The notes: generated by a model from the letters alone, not told the origin. Positions 8,567 to 16,956 are shown, counted from the stretch's first letter. The stretch: 64,000 nucleotides of DNA from Subtercola boreus (GCF_003399635.1 NZ_NBXB01000041.1:62001-126000); one strand, 5' to 3'. Made by a program: numbers and translations.

Positions 8567-8806
8567 GTGAAGGTGCACCACTCAGCGTTGAAACACGGAA
8601 TTGAGCCGGCGGACTCGATCGCAGCCGCAGCCGGCGGTCTCTTCTCCATCGACCTTGAAGAAGGCAACCCGAGTAGGCAACTCCGGCTGGGGTTCGACAC
8701 CACCGGGCAGCTGCTTGAGCTGGTTGTTCTCACATTCGATAACAAACGCGAACTCATCATCCACTCGATGAAAGCGCGCAAGGCCTATTACGATTTACTG
8801 GACTGA
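8567..8806 (+). CDS. BrnT-like toxin of a type II toxin-antitoxin pair
   Basis: 79 residues beginning MKVHHSALKHGI and ending with RELIIHSMKARKAYYDLL. The C-terminal ELIIHSMKARKAYY block corresponds to the conserved R-x-I-S-A-R-K-A region of BrnT ribonuclease toxins. It directly precedes a ribbon-helix-helix gene, matching the brnT-brnA order. The start is GTG 8567, or GTG 8573. GC is lower than that of the flanking genes, which suits a mobile toxin-antitoxin module. Ribonuclease activity is inferred from the family. Confidence 0.7.
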   Translation: MKVHHSALKHGIEPADSIAAAAGGLFSIDLEEGNPSRQLRLGFDTTGQLLELVVLTFDNKRELIIHSMKARKAYYDLLD

Positions 8807-8817
8807 AGGTGAGGAAC

Positions 8818-9078
8818 ATGGCAGACAACTCGATCAACGGCGAGCCGGTCTCAGACGCCCAGCTTCAGAAGTGGGCAGATGAAGCCGAAATCGGCTACGA
8901 CACAACCGACCTGAAACGCCGCGGTCGACCCCGCATGGGGAGCTCGGTCGCTCACGTGACAACCATTCGGCTCGACCCGGAGCTCGAGTCGGCGCTCGAG
9001 CAACGAGCCGCGGCTGAGCACGTGAGCCGAAGCGAAGTCATTCGCCACGCCCTTCGCGAATGGCTCAAAAGCGCCTGA
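8818..9078 (+). CDS. Ribbon-helix-helix antitoxin
   Basis: 86 residues starting at ATG 8818 with GAAGG eight bases upstream. The C-terminal half, VTTIRLDPELESALEQRAAAE then SRSEVIRHALREWL, is a typical CopG/Arc ribbon-helix-helix DNA-binding domain. The N-terminal half (SDAQLQKWADEAEIGYD) is the usual toxin-contacting segment. It lies 11 bases after the toxin stop, so the two are co-transcribed. It probably neutralises the toxin and represses the operon at the palindrome upstream. Confidence 0.82.
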   Translation: MADNSINGEPVSDAQLQKWADEAEIGYDTTDLKRRGRPRMGSSVAHVTTIRLDPELESALEQRAAAEHVSRSEVIRHALREWLKSA

Positions 9079-9169
9079 CGGACACTCACAGTGCTCCCCC
9101 GCCGCCGCAAAACCAGGGGGAGCGCCCGGGGCGCTGCGAGTGGCGAGGGCGCCCGGGCGCCGCGCGGGG

Positions 9170-9454
9170 TCAGCGCGCGAGGAGGGCGGCGCGCTCCGGA
9201 TGTTCGTCGAACCACTGCCCGACGTACCAGCACATCGGCACCACGCGGTAGGTCGTGTTCTGCTCCACATCGTCGACGGCGTAGGTGACGACCTCGTTCG
9301 CGTAACCCCTGCCGCGGAGCTTCGGGTCGGTGAACGTGTGATTGAACGAGATGGTGTTGTCGCGCAGCACGTAGTCCGCCGCACTGACCAGGGCGCCGTC
9401 GACGCGCAGGAAGTAGCGGTGCCGCTCGGTGTCGTGCAGGAGTTCGCTTGCCAT
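9170..9454 (-). CDS. GNAT-family N-acetyltransferase (YjdJ-like small type)
   Basis: 94 residues from ATG 9454. The sequence LRVDGALVSAADYVLRDNTISFNHTF...RGRGYANEVVTYAVDD has the acetyl-CoA binding R-G-x-G-Y/x-A loop of GNAT enzymes, and the length fits the minimal YjdJ group (N-acetyltransferases of about 95 residues). PMCWYVGQWFDEHPERAALL is the usual C-terminal signature. It is divergent from a small membrane-protein gene. Substrate unknown. Confidence 0.8.
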   Translation of the reverse strand: MASELLHDTERHRYFLRVDGALVSAADYVLRDNTISFNHTFTDPKLRGRGYANEVVTYAVDDVEQNTTYRVVPMCWYVGQWFDEHPERAALLAR

Positions 9455-9563
9455 GACCCCAGAATACGTCCGGATGCCCGCACGAATCATCCAGCGCGCG
9501 TCCAGCGTTCTCACTGAGTGCTCATAGCGTCCGCACTCACGATGGAGGAGAACCGAGGAGGAC

Positions 9564-9716
9564 ATGATGAACAGGTACCTGGCGAAGATCCGCCCCGCGC
9601 TCGGAGCGCTCGGGATCGTTCTGTCGGTGGTGGTCGGCTACAACACGTGGGCGCAGATCGACGCGGCGAACGGCGACCACACGGGCAACAGCCACTGGGT
9701 CCAGAGCGCCGACTGA
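9564..9716 (+). CDS. Small single-helix membrane protein (50 aa)
   Basis: ATG 9564 follows a strong GAGGAGG seven bases upstream. The 50 residues MMNRYLAKIRPALGALG... contain one transmembrane helix (about 12-28) and a polar C-terminus ending HWVQSAD. The region upstream (9491-9507) has CCAGCG repeated 11 bases apart, a spacing used by OmpR-type regulators. The mug gene follows 18 bases later. No family recognised. Confidence 0.6.
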   Translation: MMNRYLAKIRPALGALGIVLSVVVGYNTWAQIDAANGDHTGNSHWVQSAD

Positions 9717-9734
9717 CCGGCGTATCGTGCAGGG

Positions 9735-10319
9735 ATGAAGCTCAGCCGCGCCCAGCTGGCCGCCTTCCACGGCGGCACCCTCCCCGACCTGCTCGGGCCG
9801 GGCGTCCGCCTCCTGTTCGTCGGCATCAACCCGGGGCTCCGGGCGGTCGCTGTGCAGGCACCCTTCGGCGGGGGGAGCAACCGGTTCTACCCGGCCCTGT
9901 TCCGCGCCGGGATCGTCGACCACCGCATCGACGCCAGCGACGGACTGCGGCCGGATGACCGGGCCCACCTCGAAGCGCGCGGCATCGGCATCACGAGCCT
10001 GGTGGCCACGGCATCCGCTCGCGCAGACGAACTGTCGCAGGAAGCGCTGGTAGCGGGTGCCCTCGATCTCGAACGGCGGGTGCGGATGATCGCGCCCACC
10101 GTCGTCGCGATGCTCGGTGTCACGGCCTACCGCGCGGCCTTCGGGCGCCCCCGTGCGGCGCCGGGACTCCAGCCCGAGCCGCTGGGAGGGGTGCCGCTCT
10201 GGGTGGTGCCGAACCCCAGCGGGCTGAATGCGCACGAGACGGCGGATTCCCTCGGGGCCGCGTACCGTGCCGTCGCGATGGCGGCAGGCATCCCGGTGTA
10301 CGACCCGCCGCCCGCCTGA
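9735..10319 (+). CDS. mug: Mug-type uracil/mismatch DNA glycosylase
   Basis: 194 residues. Family-2 uracil-DNA glycosylase motifs are present: LLFVGINPGLR (motif with catalytic Asn in GINPG) near the N-terminus, GGSNRFYPALFRAGI, and VPNPSGLNAH (the NPSG motif) near the C-terminus. It removes uracil or thymine mispaired with G, acting in the cytoplasm in base excision repair. It starts 18 bases after the small membrane-protein gene and ends before a conserved hairpin shared with the convergent SDR gene. Confidence 0.9.
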   Translation: MKLSRAQLAAFHGGTLPDLLGPGVRLLFVGINPGLRAVAVQAPFGGGSNRFYPALFRAGIVDHRIDASDGLRPDDRAHLEARGIGITSLVATASARADELSQEALVAGALDLERRVRMIAPTVVAMLGVTAYRAAFGRPRAAPGLQPEPLGGVPLWVVPNPSGLNAHETADSLGAAYRAVAMAAGIPVYDPPPA

Positions 10320-10375
10320 CGGCACCCGCCCGCCCCGCGCCGCACGTCCGCCCCGCCCGCCCGCCCCGCACCTCA

Positions 10376-10435
10376 GTCAAATGGGCGATTTGGGCCCCAA
10401 AAACGTGGCTATGGGGCCCAAACTGCCCACTCGAT
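10376..10435. repeat. Intergenic hairpin element, family 1, copy 1
   Basis: TTTGGGCCCCA at 10389-10399 pairs with TGGGGCCCAAA further on, and both arms extend outward (10376-10399 with 10412-10435) with some mismatches. The right-arm sequence, read in reverse complement as ATCGAGTGGGCAGTTTGG followed by GCCCCA, recurs at 22677-22738 and 39353-39413. It lies between convergent mug and SDR genes, so it may terminate both. Confidence 0.7.
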
Positions 10436-10448
10436 GGGAGGGAGCCGG

Positions 10449-11345
10449 CTACGGAGTAGGCATGCCGCCATTGACGTGCAGCGTCTCGCCGACGACGTAG
10501 CTCGACTCGCCCGACGCGAGGAACACGTAGGCCGGCGCCAGCTCCGATGGCTGGCCCCAGCGACCGAGCGGCGTCTGCTCGCCGACCGTCGGCAGCTCCT
10601 CGGTGGGCTGACCGCCCGCGGTCTGCAGCGGAGTCCAGATCGGCCCGGGCGCGACGACGTTCACGCGGATGCCCTTCGGCGCGAGCTGCTGCGAGAGCGC
10701 CTTCGAGAACGTGTTGATCGCGGCCTTCGTCGAGGCGTAGTCGACGAGTGTCTCCGAGGGCGAGTACGCCTGGATCGACGACGTGTTGATGATGCTGGAA
10801 CCCGGCGCAAGGTGCGGGAGCGCGGCCTTGGTGATCCAGAACATCGCGTAGACGTTCGTCTTGTATGTCTCGTCGAACTGCTCGTCGGAGAGTTCGAGCA
10901 GGTCTTCGACGAACTGCTGCTTGCCGGCGTTGTTCACCAGGATGTCGAGCCCGCCGAGGGCTGCGACCGCGTCGGCCACGAGGCTCCGGCTGAACTCGGC
11001 GCTCGTGATGTCACTCGCGAAACCCGCGCCCTTCTGCCCGGCCTCCTCGATCAGGGCGAGGATGCGGTCGGCGTCCTCCTGCTCCTCGGGCAGGAACGAG
11101 ATCGCGACGTCGGCACCTTCGCGCGCGAACGCGATCGCGACGGCCGCGCCGATGCCCGAATCGCCTCCGGTGACGAGCGCCTTGCGACCGGCGAGCCGTC
11201 CGCTGCCGCGGTAGGTCTTCTCTCCGCGGTCGGCGCGGTCGTCGAGTTCGGAGTCGAGCCCGGCGCCTTCCTGGTACTGCGCAGACGGGGTGATGTCGGC
11301 GAACATCTTCGAGGGATCCTGGAACGTGTACTGGTCATCAGTCAT
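10449..11345 (-). CDS. SDR-family oxidoreductase (YghA/YhxC-like)
   Basis: 298 residues. A short N-terminal extension (FQDPSKMFADITP...RGEKTYRGSGRLAGRKALVTGG) is typical of the YghA/YhxC subgroup of short-chain dehydrogenases. The nucleotide-binding TGGDSGIG, the NNAG motif, the active-site Ser in NTSSIQAY and the YASTK catalytic pair are all present, as is the C-terminal GETLHVNGG. NAD(P)-dependent oxidation of an alcohol is expected; the substrate is unknown. It is divergent from an aldo/keto reductase across a family 2 hairpin. Confidence 0.88.
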   Translation of the reverse strand: MTDDQYTFQDPSKMFADITPSAQYQEGAGLDSELDDRADRGEKTYRGSGRLAGRKALVTGGDSGIGAAVAIAFAREGADVAISFLPEEQEDADRILALIEEAGQKGAGFASDITSAEFSRSLVADAVAALGGLDILVNNAGKQQFVEDLLELSDEQFDETYKTNVYAMFWITKAALPHLAPGSSIINTSSIQAYSPSETLVDYASTKAAINTFSKALSQQLAPKGIRVNVVAPGPIWTPLQTAGGQPTEELPTVGEQTPLGRWGQPSELAPAYVFLASGESSYVVGETLHVNGGMPTP

Positions 11346-11451
11346 GCTTCGACGCTACGCGCGGGGCAGCGGGGGCAGCGGGGGGTTGCGCTCCGCCCGT
11401 TCCCCCGACAGTTCGGTCCCGGATGCCCGGATCGAGCTCGAGCGCGACCGC

Positions 11452-11507
11452 GAAGGGACCCAAATCGCGCCAACCCAGGTTGCGTGGCGCGATCTGCGTC
11501 CCCTCGC
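11452..11507. repeat. Intergenic hairpin element, family 2, copy 1
   Basis: The arm 11452-11473 (begins CGAAGGGACCCAAATCGCGC) pairs with 11486-11507 with three mismatches over 22 bp and a 12-base loop. The core AAGGGACCCAAA recurs in the hairpin at 46651-46718. Unlike most others in this window it lies between two divergent genes, so it cannot be a terminator for either neighbour. Confidence 0.65.
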
Positions 11508-11530
11508 GGGCCACGGGGCCTGGGCGGGAA

Positions 11531-11558
11531 GGAGGGAGGGAGGGAGGGAGGGAGGGAG
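11531..11558 (+). repeat. Seven perfect GGAG tetranucleotide repeats
   Basis: GGAG is repeated seven times without a mismatch, 25 bases before the aldo/keto reductase start. A separate GGAGG site (11577-11581 region) is placed correctly for translation. Tandem tetranucleotides mutate by slippage, so the spacing upstream of this gene could vary between cells. It could also offer decoy ribosome binding sites. Confidence 0.8.
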
Positions 11559-11582
11559 AAAGGCGCGGGTAGGGTCGGAGGC

Positions 11583-12605
11583 ATGAGCGACAACGCCTCC
11601 CGCCTCGGACTCGGGCTCGCCGCCATCGGCCGCCCCGCGTACATCACGGTTGGGCGGGGCGACGACTTGGGCGCCGGCGCCGAGAGGTCGGTCGACGCGA
11701 TGCGCGGCCGCGCGCACCAGCTGCTCGAGGGGGCGTGGATGCTCGGCATCCGCTACTTCGACGCCGCGCGGTCCTACGGGCACGCCGAACAGTTCCTCGG
11801 ATCCTGGCTCGTCGAACATCCGGAGCGCCGCAACGAACTCACCATCGGCTCGAAGTGGGGATACGAATACGTGGGCGGCTGGCGCATGGACGCCCCCGTG
11901 CAGGAACGCAAGGAACACAGCCTCCGGATGCTCGAGGCGCAGTGGCCCGAGACGCTCGAGGCCCTCGGCGGGTCGCCTGACGTGTACCTCGTGCATTCGC
12001 TCACGCCCGACAGCCCTGCCCTCGGCGACGGTGCGCTCCTCGACCGTCTGCGCGAGATCGCGGCCGGCGGGGTGCGGGTCGGCTTCTCGACGAGCGGACC
12101 GGGCCAGTCCGCGGTGATCGACGCCGCCCTCGCGATGCCGGATTCGCCCTTCAGCGCGGTGCAGTGCACGTGGAACCTGCTGGAACAGTCCGCGGGCGCC
12201 GCCCTCGCCCGGGCGAACGATGCGAAGTGGCTCGTGGTGGTGAAGGAGGCGCTGGCGAACGGGCGCCTGACGGCGCGCGGTGCGGGCTCCGCGGATGCCG
12301 CGGGCCGCGCGGGTGGCGCTGGTGCGGCGGGCGCGGTGGGCGGCGCGGTGGGTGCAGCGCAGGGCGGCGAGCGCGCGGCGGCGGCACTGGCCGCGGCCGA
12401 CGGCCAGCCGCTCGCCGGGTTCGCGCTCGGGGCGGCGCTGGCGCATCCGTGGGCCGACATCGTGCTCACCGGGGCCGTCACCGGAGCGCAGTTGCGCGAG
12501 AACCTCGACTCCGGTCGTCCACGCGCCGGCGACGAAGCCCTGGCCGCTCTTGCGGAGCCACCCGGGCAGTACTGGGCGGAACGCACCGCACGCGCCTGGA
12601 CCTGA
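11583..12605 (+). CDS. Aldo/keto reductase
   Basis: 340 residues with a TIM-barrel aldo/keto reductase pattern. The catalytic tetrad is visible: Asp in YFDAARSYG, Tyr of that same segment, Lys in GSKWGY, and His in YLVHSL. The C-terminal third holds a low-complexity Ala/Gly insert (about residues 235-275) that is not part of the usual fold. NADPH-dependent carbonyl reduction is expected. It is divergent from an SDR gene, so the locus may be a small redox unit. Confidence 0.85.
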   Translation: MSDNASRLGLGLAAIGRPAYITVGRGDDLGAGAERSVDAMRGRAHQLLEGAWMLGIRYFDAARSYGHAEQFLGSWLVEHPERRNELTIGSKWGYEYVGGWRMDAPVQERKEHSLRMLEAQWPETLEALGGSPDVYLVHSLTPDSPALGDGALLDRLREIAAGGVRVGFSTSGPGQSAVIDAALAMPDSPFSAVQCTWNLLEQSAGAALARANDAKWLVVVKEALANGRLTARGAGSADAAGRAGGAGAAGAVGGAVGAAQGGERAAAALAAADGQPLAGFALGAALAHPWADIVLTGAVTGAQLRENLDSGRPRAGDEALAALAEPPGQYWAERTARAWT

Positions 12606-12683
12606 CGGCCCGTGCCGAAACCAGCCGAGAGGGCGTGACACAGGCTCACCTTCGGGAGTAGCCTCGACCGCGGAGGTCCTGCC

Positions 12684-14831
12684 ATGTCGCTGCACCGATT
12701 CCGAAGCTCCCGCCCTGTCGTCCTGGGCGCCGCCCTGGTCGCGCTGACGCTGGCCGTGACCCTGGCCGGCCCCGCCGTCACGCCCGCCACCGCCACGCCC
12801 GCCACCGCCGCCACCGCCTCCGCCTCGACCACTGCTGGCGAAACCCAGGCCGCCGCCGCCCCCGCCCGCATCCTGAGCACCCCCTCCGGCCGCTGCCTCG
12901 ACGTCATCGGCAACGTGGCCACCCCCGGTACGGGCATGAACATCTACGACTGCAACAACCAACCCAACCAGGGCTGGACGTTCAGCACCGCCAGCGAGCT
13001 GAAGACCTTCGGCGACACCCGCTGCCTCGACGTCGCCAGCCACGTCACCACCTCCCCCGCACGCGCGCAGATCTACACCTGCAACGGCGGCGCGAACCAG
13101 AAGTGGCGGCTGAACGCGAACGGAACGATCACCGGAGTGGAGTCCGGCCTCTGCCTCGACGTCACCGGCGGCGCCACAGCCAACAGCACCCCCGTGGGCA
13201 TGCTGACCTGCAACGGCAGCGTCGGCCAGAAGTTCAGCACGAGCCTCGTGCCCGACACCACCCCGCCGAGCATCCCCGGCGACGCACACATCAGCACGCT
13301 CACCTGCAACAGCGTCGGTTTCGGCTGGACCGTCTCCACCGACAACGTGGGCGTCACCTTCTACGACGTCTACCACGACGGCCAGCTGATGGCCTCGGTG
13401 GCCGCCCCGGCCCGCCGCGCGAATCTCAGGGTGGTCGCCGGTGCGACGTGGGGGCTCTACGTGAATGCACGGGATGCCGCGGGAAATGTGTCCCAGGCGA
13501 GCCAGACGGTGTCGATCACCCCTCCCAACTGCCAGGCCGACACGCAGCCGCCGACCGCACCGACCGGCCTCACGGCATCCGTGTCGGGAACGACGGTCAC
13601 GCTGACGTGGAAGGCCTCGACCGACAACATCGGCGTCCGCGCCTACGACATCTACCGCGGTTCGGTGAAGGTCGGCGCGGTGACCGGTACGGCATCCGCG
13701 GCCCCCGCCACCACGTTCGTCGACAGCGGACTCTCCCCGGCGACGACGTACGGCTACTTCGTCGTCGCGCGTGACGGCCAGGCGAACGTGTCGACGCACA
13801 GCGCCTCCGTGTCGGTGAAGACGGGCTCCGGATGCGCCCAGGCCGTCTGCTCCGTCAGCCAGGTCGGCGTCGACACCGACATCCCGTGGGGCCTCGTCAC
13901 GCTGGCTGACGGAACGATCCTCTACAGTCGGCGCGACGCCCATGACATCACGCACCTGAACCCTGCGACGGGTGCGAAGACGACGCTCGGAACGGTGCCG
14001 AACGTGCAGAGCACCGACGGCGAGGGCGGGCTGCTCGGGCTGGCGATCGCCCCCGACTTCGCGACAACGCACTGGCTCTACATCATGCACACCACCGCGA
14101 CCGACAACCGCATCGTTCGCATCAAGGTCGAGAACGACTCGCTCGTCGCGTCGAGCGAGCAGGTGCTGCTGACGGGGATCCTCCGCAACAAGTTCCACAA
14201 CGGCGGGCGCTTGCGCTTCGGCCCGGACGGGAAACTGTACGCGAGCACCGGCGACGCCCAGAACGGCGACAACGCCCAGAACCTCGCCTCGCTGAACGGC
14301 AAGGTGCTGCGGATGAACGCCGACGGCACCGTGCCGAGCGACAACCCCTTTGGCAACTACATCTGGAGTTACGGCCACAGGAACCCCCAGGGCCTGGCAT
14401 TCGACTCGCAGGGTCGTCTCTGGGAGCAGGAGTTCGGCAACAGCGTGATGGACGAGACGAACCTCATCGTGCGGGGCGGCAACTACGGCTGGCCGGCCTG
14501 TGAGGGCACGACGGGCACGTGCGGCACGGCCGGCTTCCGCGCCCCCGCGCAGACGTATCCCACCTCCGAGGGCTCATGCTCGGGCATCGCGATCGTGCGC
14601 GATGTGCTCTACGTGGCGTGCGAGCGGGGCACCCGGCTCTACCGGGAGGTCATTTCGGGCACCGGCCTGACGAACGTGCAGGTGCTCTTCAACGGCACCT
14701 ACGGGCGGCTCCGCACCGTCGAGCCGGCACCGGGCGGTGGCCTCTGGCTGACGACCAGCAACCTCGGCGACAAGGACAGCGTGCCGAACAACAGCGACGA
14801 GAAGCTCCTGCGCGTCACGCTCGGCGGCTGA
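12684..14831 (+). CDS. Secreted ricin-lectin / FN3 / PQQ-type sugar dehydrogenase protein
   Basis: 715 residues with a signal peptide, then a Thr/Ala-rich linker. A ricin-type beta-trefoil spans about 55-190, with repeated GRCLDV, TRCLDV and GLCLDV plus QxW-like NQGWTF and NQKWRL motifs. Two fibronectin type III domains follow (about 195-285 and 288-380). From about 385 there is a glucose/sorbosone dehydrogenase beta-propeller, with EGGLLGLAIAPDF, NKFHNGGRLRFGPDGKLY, YGHRNPQGLAFD and NYGWPACEG. Such proteins bind polysaccharide with the lectin and oxidise sugars outside the cell using PQQ. GGAGG lies before the ATG. Confidence 0.88.
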   Translation: MSLHRFRSSRPVVLGAALVALTLAVTLAGPAVTPATATPATAATASASTTAGETQAAAAPARILSTPSGRCLDVIGNVATPGTGMNIYDCNNQPNQGWTFSTASELKTFGDTRCLDVASHVTTSPARAQIYTCNGGANQKWRLNANGTITGVESGLCLDVTGGATANSTPVGMLTCNGSVGQKFSTSLVPDTTPPSIPGDAHISTLTCNSVGFGWTVSTDNVGVTFYDVYHDGQLMASVAAPARRANLRVVAGATWGLYVNARDAAGNVSQASQTVSITPPNCQADTQPPTAPTGLTASVSGTTVTLTWKASTDNIGVRAYDIYRGSVKVGAVTGTASAAPATTFVDSGLSPATTYGYFVVARDGQANVSTHSASVSVKTGSGCAQAVCSVSQVGVDTDIPWGLVTLADGTILYSRRDAHDITHLNPATGAKTTLGTVPNVQSTDGEGGLLGLAIAPDFATTHWLYIMHTTATDNRIVRIKVENDSLVASSEQVLLTGILRNKFHNGGRLRFGPDGKLYASTGDAQNGDNAQNLASLNGKVLRMNADGTVPSDNPFGNYIWSYGHRNPQGLAFDSQGRLWEQEFGNSVMDETNLIVRGGNYGWPACEGTTGTCGTAGFRAPAQTYPTSEGSCSGIAIVRDVLYVACERGTRLYREVISGTGLTNVQVLFNGTYGRLRTVEPAPGGGLWLTTSNLGDKDSVPNNSDEKLLRVTLGG

Positions 14832-14876
14832 ACGGCTCGTCAGCCGCCCGACCGCGCGGCTGAATAAGCTGTCGTC

Positions 14877-15764
14877 ATGACCAACGTTTCCGACCTGTTC
14901 GACGAATCCGTGTGGAGGCCCGTCGACGGCTTCTCCGACCTGACGGACATCACCTATCACCACGACACCGCGGGCCGGGTCGCCCGGGTGGCCTTCAACC
15001 GGCCGGAGGTGCTGAACGCGTTCCGCCCGCAGTCGGTCGACGAACTGTTCCGGGTGCTCGAGGATGCCCGCCAGAACACCCGCATCGGCGTTGTGCTGCT
15101 GACCGGCAACGGCCCCAGCCCGAAGGACGGCAAGTGGGCGTTCTGCTCGGGCGGCGACCAGCGCATCCGGGGCCGCGACGGCTACCAGTACAAGGACGGC
15201 ACGCACTCGACGGGCCGGCTCCACATCCTGGAGGTGCAGCGGCTCATCCGGTTCATGCCGAAGGTCGTCATCGCCGTGGTTCCGGGCTGGGCAGCGGGCG
15301 GCGGGCACTCCCTCCACGTGATCTGCGACCTCACCATCGCGAGCGCGGAGCACGCCCACTTCAAGCAGACCGATGCCGATGTCGGCTCGTTCGACGGCGG
15401 CTACGGCAGCGCCTACCTCGCCCGGCAGGTGGGGCAGAAGGTCGCCCGCGAGATCTTCTTCCTCGCCGAGGAGTACAGCGCCCAGCGCGCCTACGAGATG
15501 GGCGCGATCAACGCGGTCGTGCCGCACGCTGAGCTCGAGTCGACGGCCTACGCCTGGGCGAACACGATCCTCGGCAAGTCGCCGACGGCGATCCGGATGC
15601 TCAAATTCGCGTTCAACGCCGTCGACGACGGGCTCGTGGGCCAGCAGATCTTCGCGGGCGAGGCGACCCGGCTCGCCTACGGCACCGACGAAGCGGTCGA
15701 GGGCCGGGACTCGTTCCTCGAGAAGCGCGAGGCCGACTGGGGGCCCTACCCCTGGCAGTTCTGA
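14877..15764 (+). CDS. menB: 1,4-dihydroxy-2-naphthoyl-CoA synthase (menaquinone synthesis)
   Basis: 295 residues of the crotonase fold. MenB-specific signatures are clear: an N-terminal DITYHHDTAGRVARVAFNRPEV, the oxyanion region FCSGGDQRIRG, the WAAGGGHSLHVICDLTIAS block, TDADVGSFDGGYGSAYLARQVG and the C-terminal EKREADWGPYPWQF. It closes the second ring of the naphthoate in menaquinone biosynthesis, in the cytoplasm. No other men genes are adjacent in the window. Downstream lies a dead arginine deiminase fragment. Confidence 0.95.
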   Translation: MTNVSDLFDESVWRPVDGFSDLTDITYHHDTAGRVARVAFNRPEVLNAFRPQSVDELFRVLEDARQNTRIGVVLLTGNGPSPKDGKWAFCSGGDQRIRGRDGYQYKDGTHSTGRLHILEVQRLIRFMPKVVIAVVPGWAAGGGHSLHVICDLTIASAEHAHFKQTDADVGSFDGGYGSAYLARQVGQKVAREIFFLAEEYSAQRAYEMGAINAVVPHAELESTAYAWANTILGKSPTAIRMLKFAFNAVDDGLVGQQIFAGEATRLAYGTDEAVEGRDSFLEKREADWGPYPWQF

Positions 15765-15781
15765 CGCGACGGCGGCCGGCC

Positions 15782-16111
15782 TCAGTAGTCGACGGCGTCG
15801 CGGATGATCGGGCTGGTCATGCAGTGGCCGACGCCCCGTCCGCGACCGAGCTCCGCTCCGACGATCGGGATGACCTCGATGCCCGCCTTCTGCAGCAGGT
15901 CGTTGGTCTGGGTGTTGCGGTCGTAGGTCTAGACCACGCGGGGGCGGAGGGCCACGGCGTTGTTGCCGGAGTCCCACTGCTGGCGTTCAGACGTGTAGGC
16001 GTCGCCGGCGGTCGCGACGACATGCAGCTTCGGCAGGCCGAGGCTGTGCGCCACGCCGTCGTCGAAGGCAGCGGAGCCCTCATCGGTGATGTGCAGGGCG
16101 CCCCGGCGCTC
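15782..16111 (-). pseudogene. arcA: Relic of arginine deiminase (C-terminal quarter, internal TAG)
   Basis: The minus frame ending at the TGA 15782-15784 encodes the C-terminal part of arginine deiminase: [46 protein letters not shown] and [18 protein letters not shown] with the active-site Cys. About 105 of roughly 410 residues remain. A TAG codon at 15929-15931 interrupts the frame after RPRVV, and no start or N-terminal domains exist upstream. This is a dead fragment. It sits in the 463-base gap between menB and the TetR gene; nothing else is recognised in 16112-16227 beyond the TetR leader. Confidence 0.88.
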
Positions 16112-16227
16112 AGGCCATTACGGAAAGGAGCCCCCCGCGACGGAACCATGCCTGTCGCAGTGCAAGTGGTCTTCACCTTGGTGACGGGGCGTTACTCTGT
16201 CGATATGAGTTTCGATGGTGTATCCCG

Positions 16228-16956
16228 ATGAGTGCGACGACCAGACCGACCCGGCGCGAAGAGCGGCGCCAGCAGACGGTGCAGGAGATCAAGCAACTCG
16301 CCATGGAGCAGATCCGTGCGGGCGGGCCGGATGCCGTGTCCCTCAGCGGCATCGTGCGACAGATGTCGATGTCACCGGCCGCCCTCTACCGCTACTTCGC
16401 CAACCGCGACGCGCTGCTGGCCGATCTGGTGGTCGACGCCTACAACGAACTGGCCGACTCCCTCGCCGCCATCGAGCCGGGCAGGCGATCCGCGGCCGAT
16501 CAGCTGGATGCGGTGCTCCGCGGCAGCCGCGCCTGGGCACTCGAGCACCCAAACGCCTACCGCCTGATCTTCCAGACCACGATCGGTTCGGGCGAGGATT
16601 TCGCTGCAGACCGAACGATCCCGGCATCCTCCCGCAGCATGGCCGTCATCGTCGACGCCCTGTCGGCGGCGACGGGCCATGCCGAACAGGATGCCGCCGC
16701 CGCCCCGCCCGCAACGGGATCGGATGCCGCCCGATCCCAGGCCTTCCAGAGCTGGGCGGAGCGATCGGGGCTCACCCACGTTCCCGTCGACGTGCTCATG
16801 CTCGCCTTTCTGACCTGGACCCGGCTCCACGGCATCATCAGCCTCGAACTCGGCGGTCACCTCGCCGCCACCGGCATCGGCGCCGACCTCCTCTTCGAAG
16901 CTGAACTGGAGATCATCCGCCTCCAGGCAGCGCGCCTGCCGGCGGCGGCGTCCTAG
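16228..16956 (+). CDS. TetR-family regulator with WHG C-terminal domain
   Basis: 242 residues. The N-terminal DNA-binding domain (AMEQIRAGGPDAVSLSGIVRQMSMSPAALYRYFANRDALLADL) is a standard TetR helix-turn-helix. The C-terminal domain contains LMLAFLTWTRLHGIISLELGGHL, the WHG-type signature (W-x-x-L-H-G) of TetR_C_13-like domains. It follows the arginine deiminase relic on the opposite strand. The target genes are not evident from the neighbourhood. Confidence 0.85.
   Translation: MSATTRPTRREERRQQTVQEIKQLAMEQIRAGGPDAVSLSGIVRQMSMSPAALYRYFANRDALLADLVVDAYNELADSLAAIEPGRRSAADQLDAVLRGSRAWALEHPNAYRLIFQTTIGSGEDFAADRTIPASSRSMAVIVDALSAATGHAEQDAAAAPPATGSDAARSQAFQSWAERSGLTHVPVDVLMLAFLTWTRLHGIISLELGGHLAATGIGADLLFEAELEIIRLQAARLPAAAS

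Noticed and set aside
11355-14378. A 1007-codon open frame on the minus strand across the reductase and dehydrogenase genes
   Set aside because: It is antisense to two well-supported genes; composition is Arg/His/Val-rich and repetitive with no domain. High-GC third positions keep antisense frames open.
15817-16176. A 119-codon minus frame with Arg/Ser-rich translation near menB
   Set aside because: It is out of frame with the arginine deiminase homology, which is in the frame ending at 15782.
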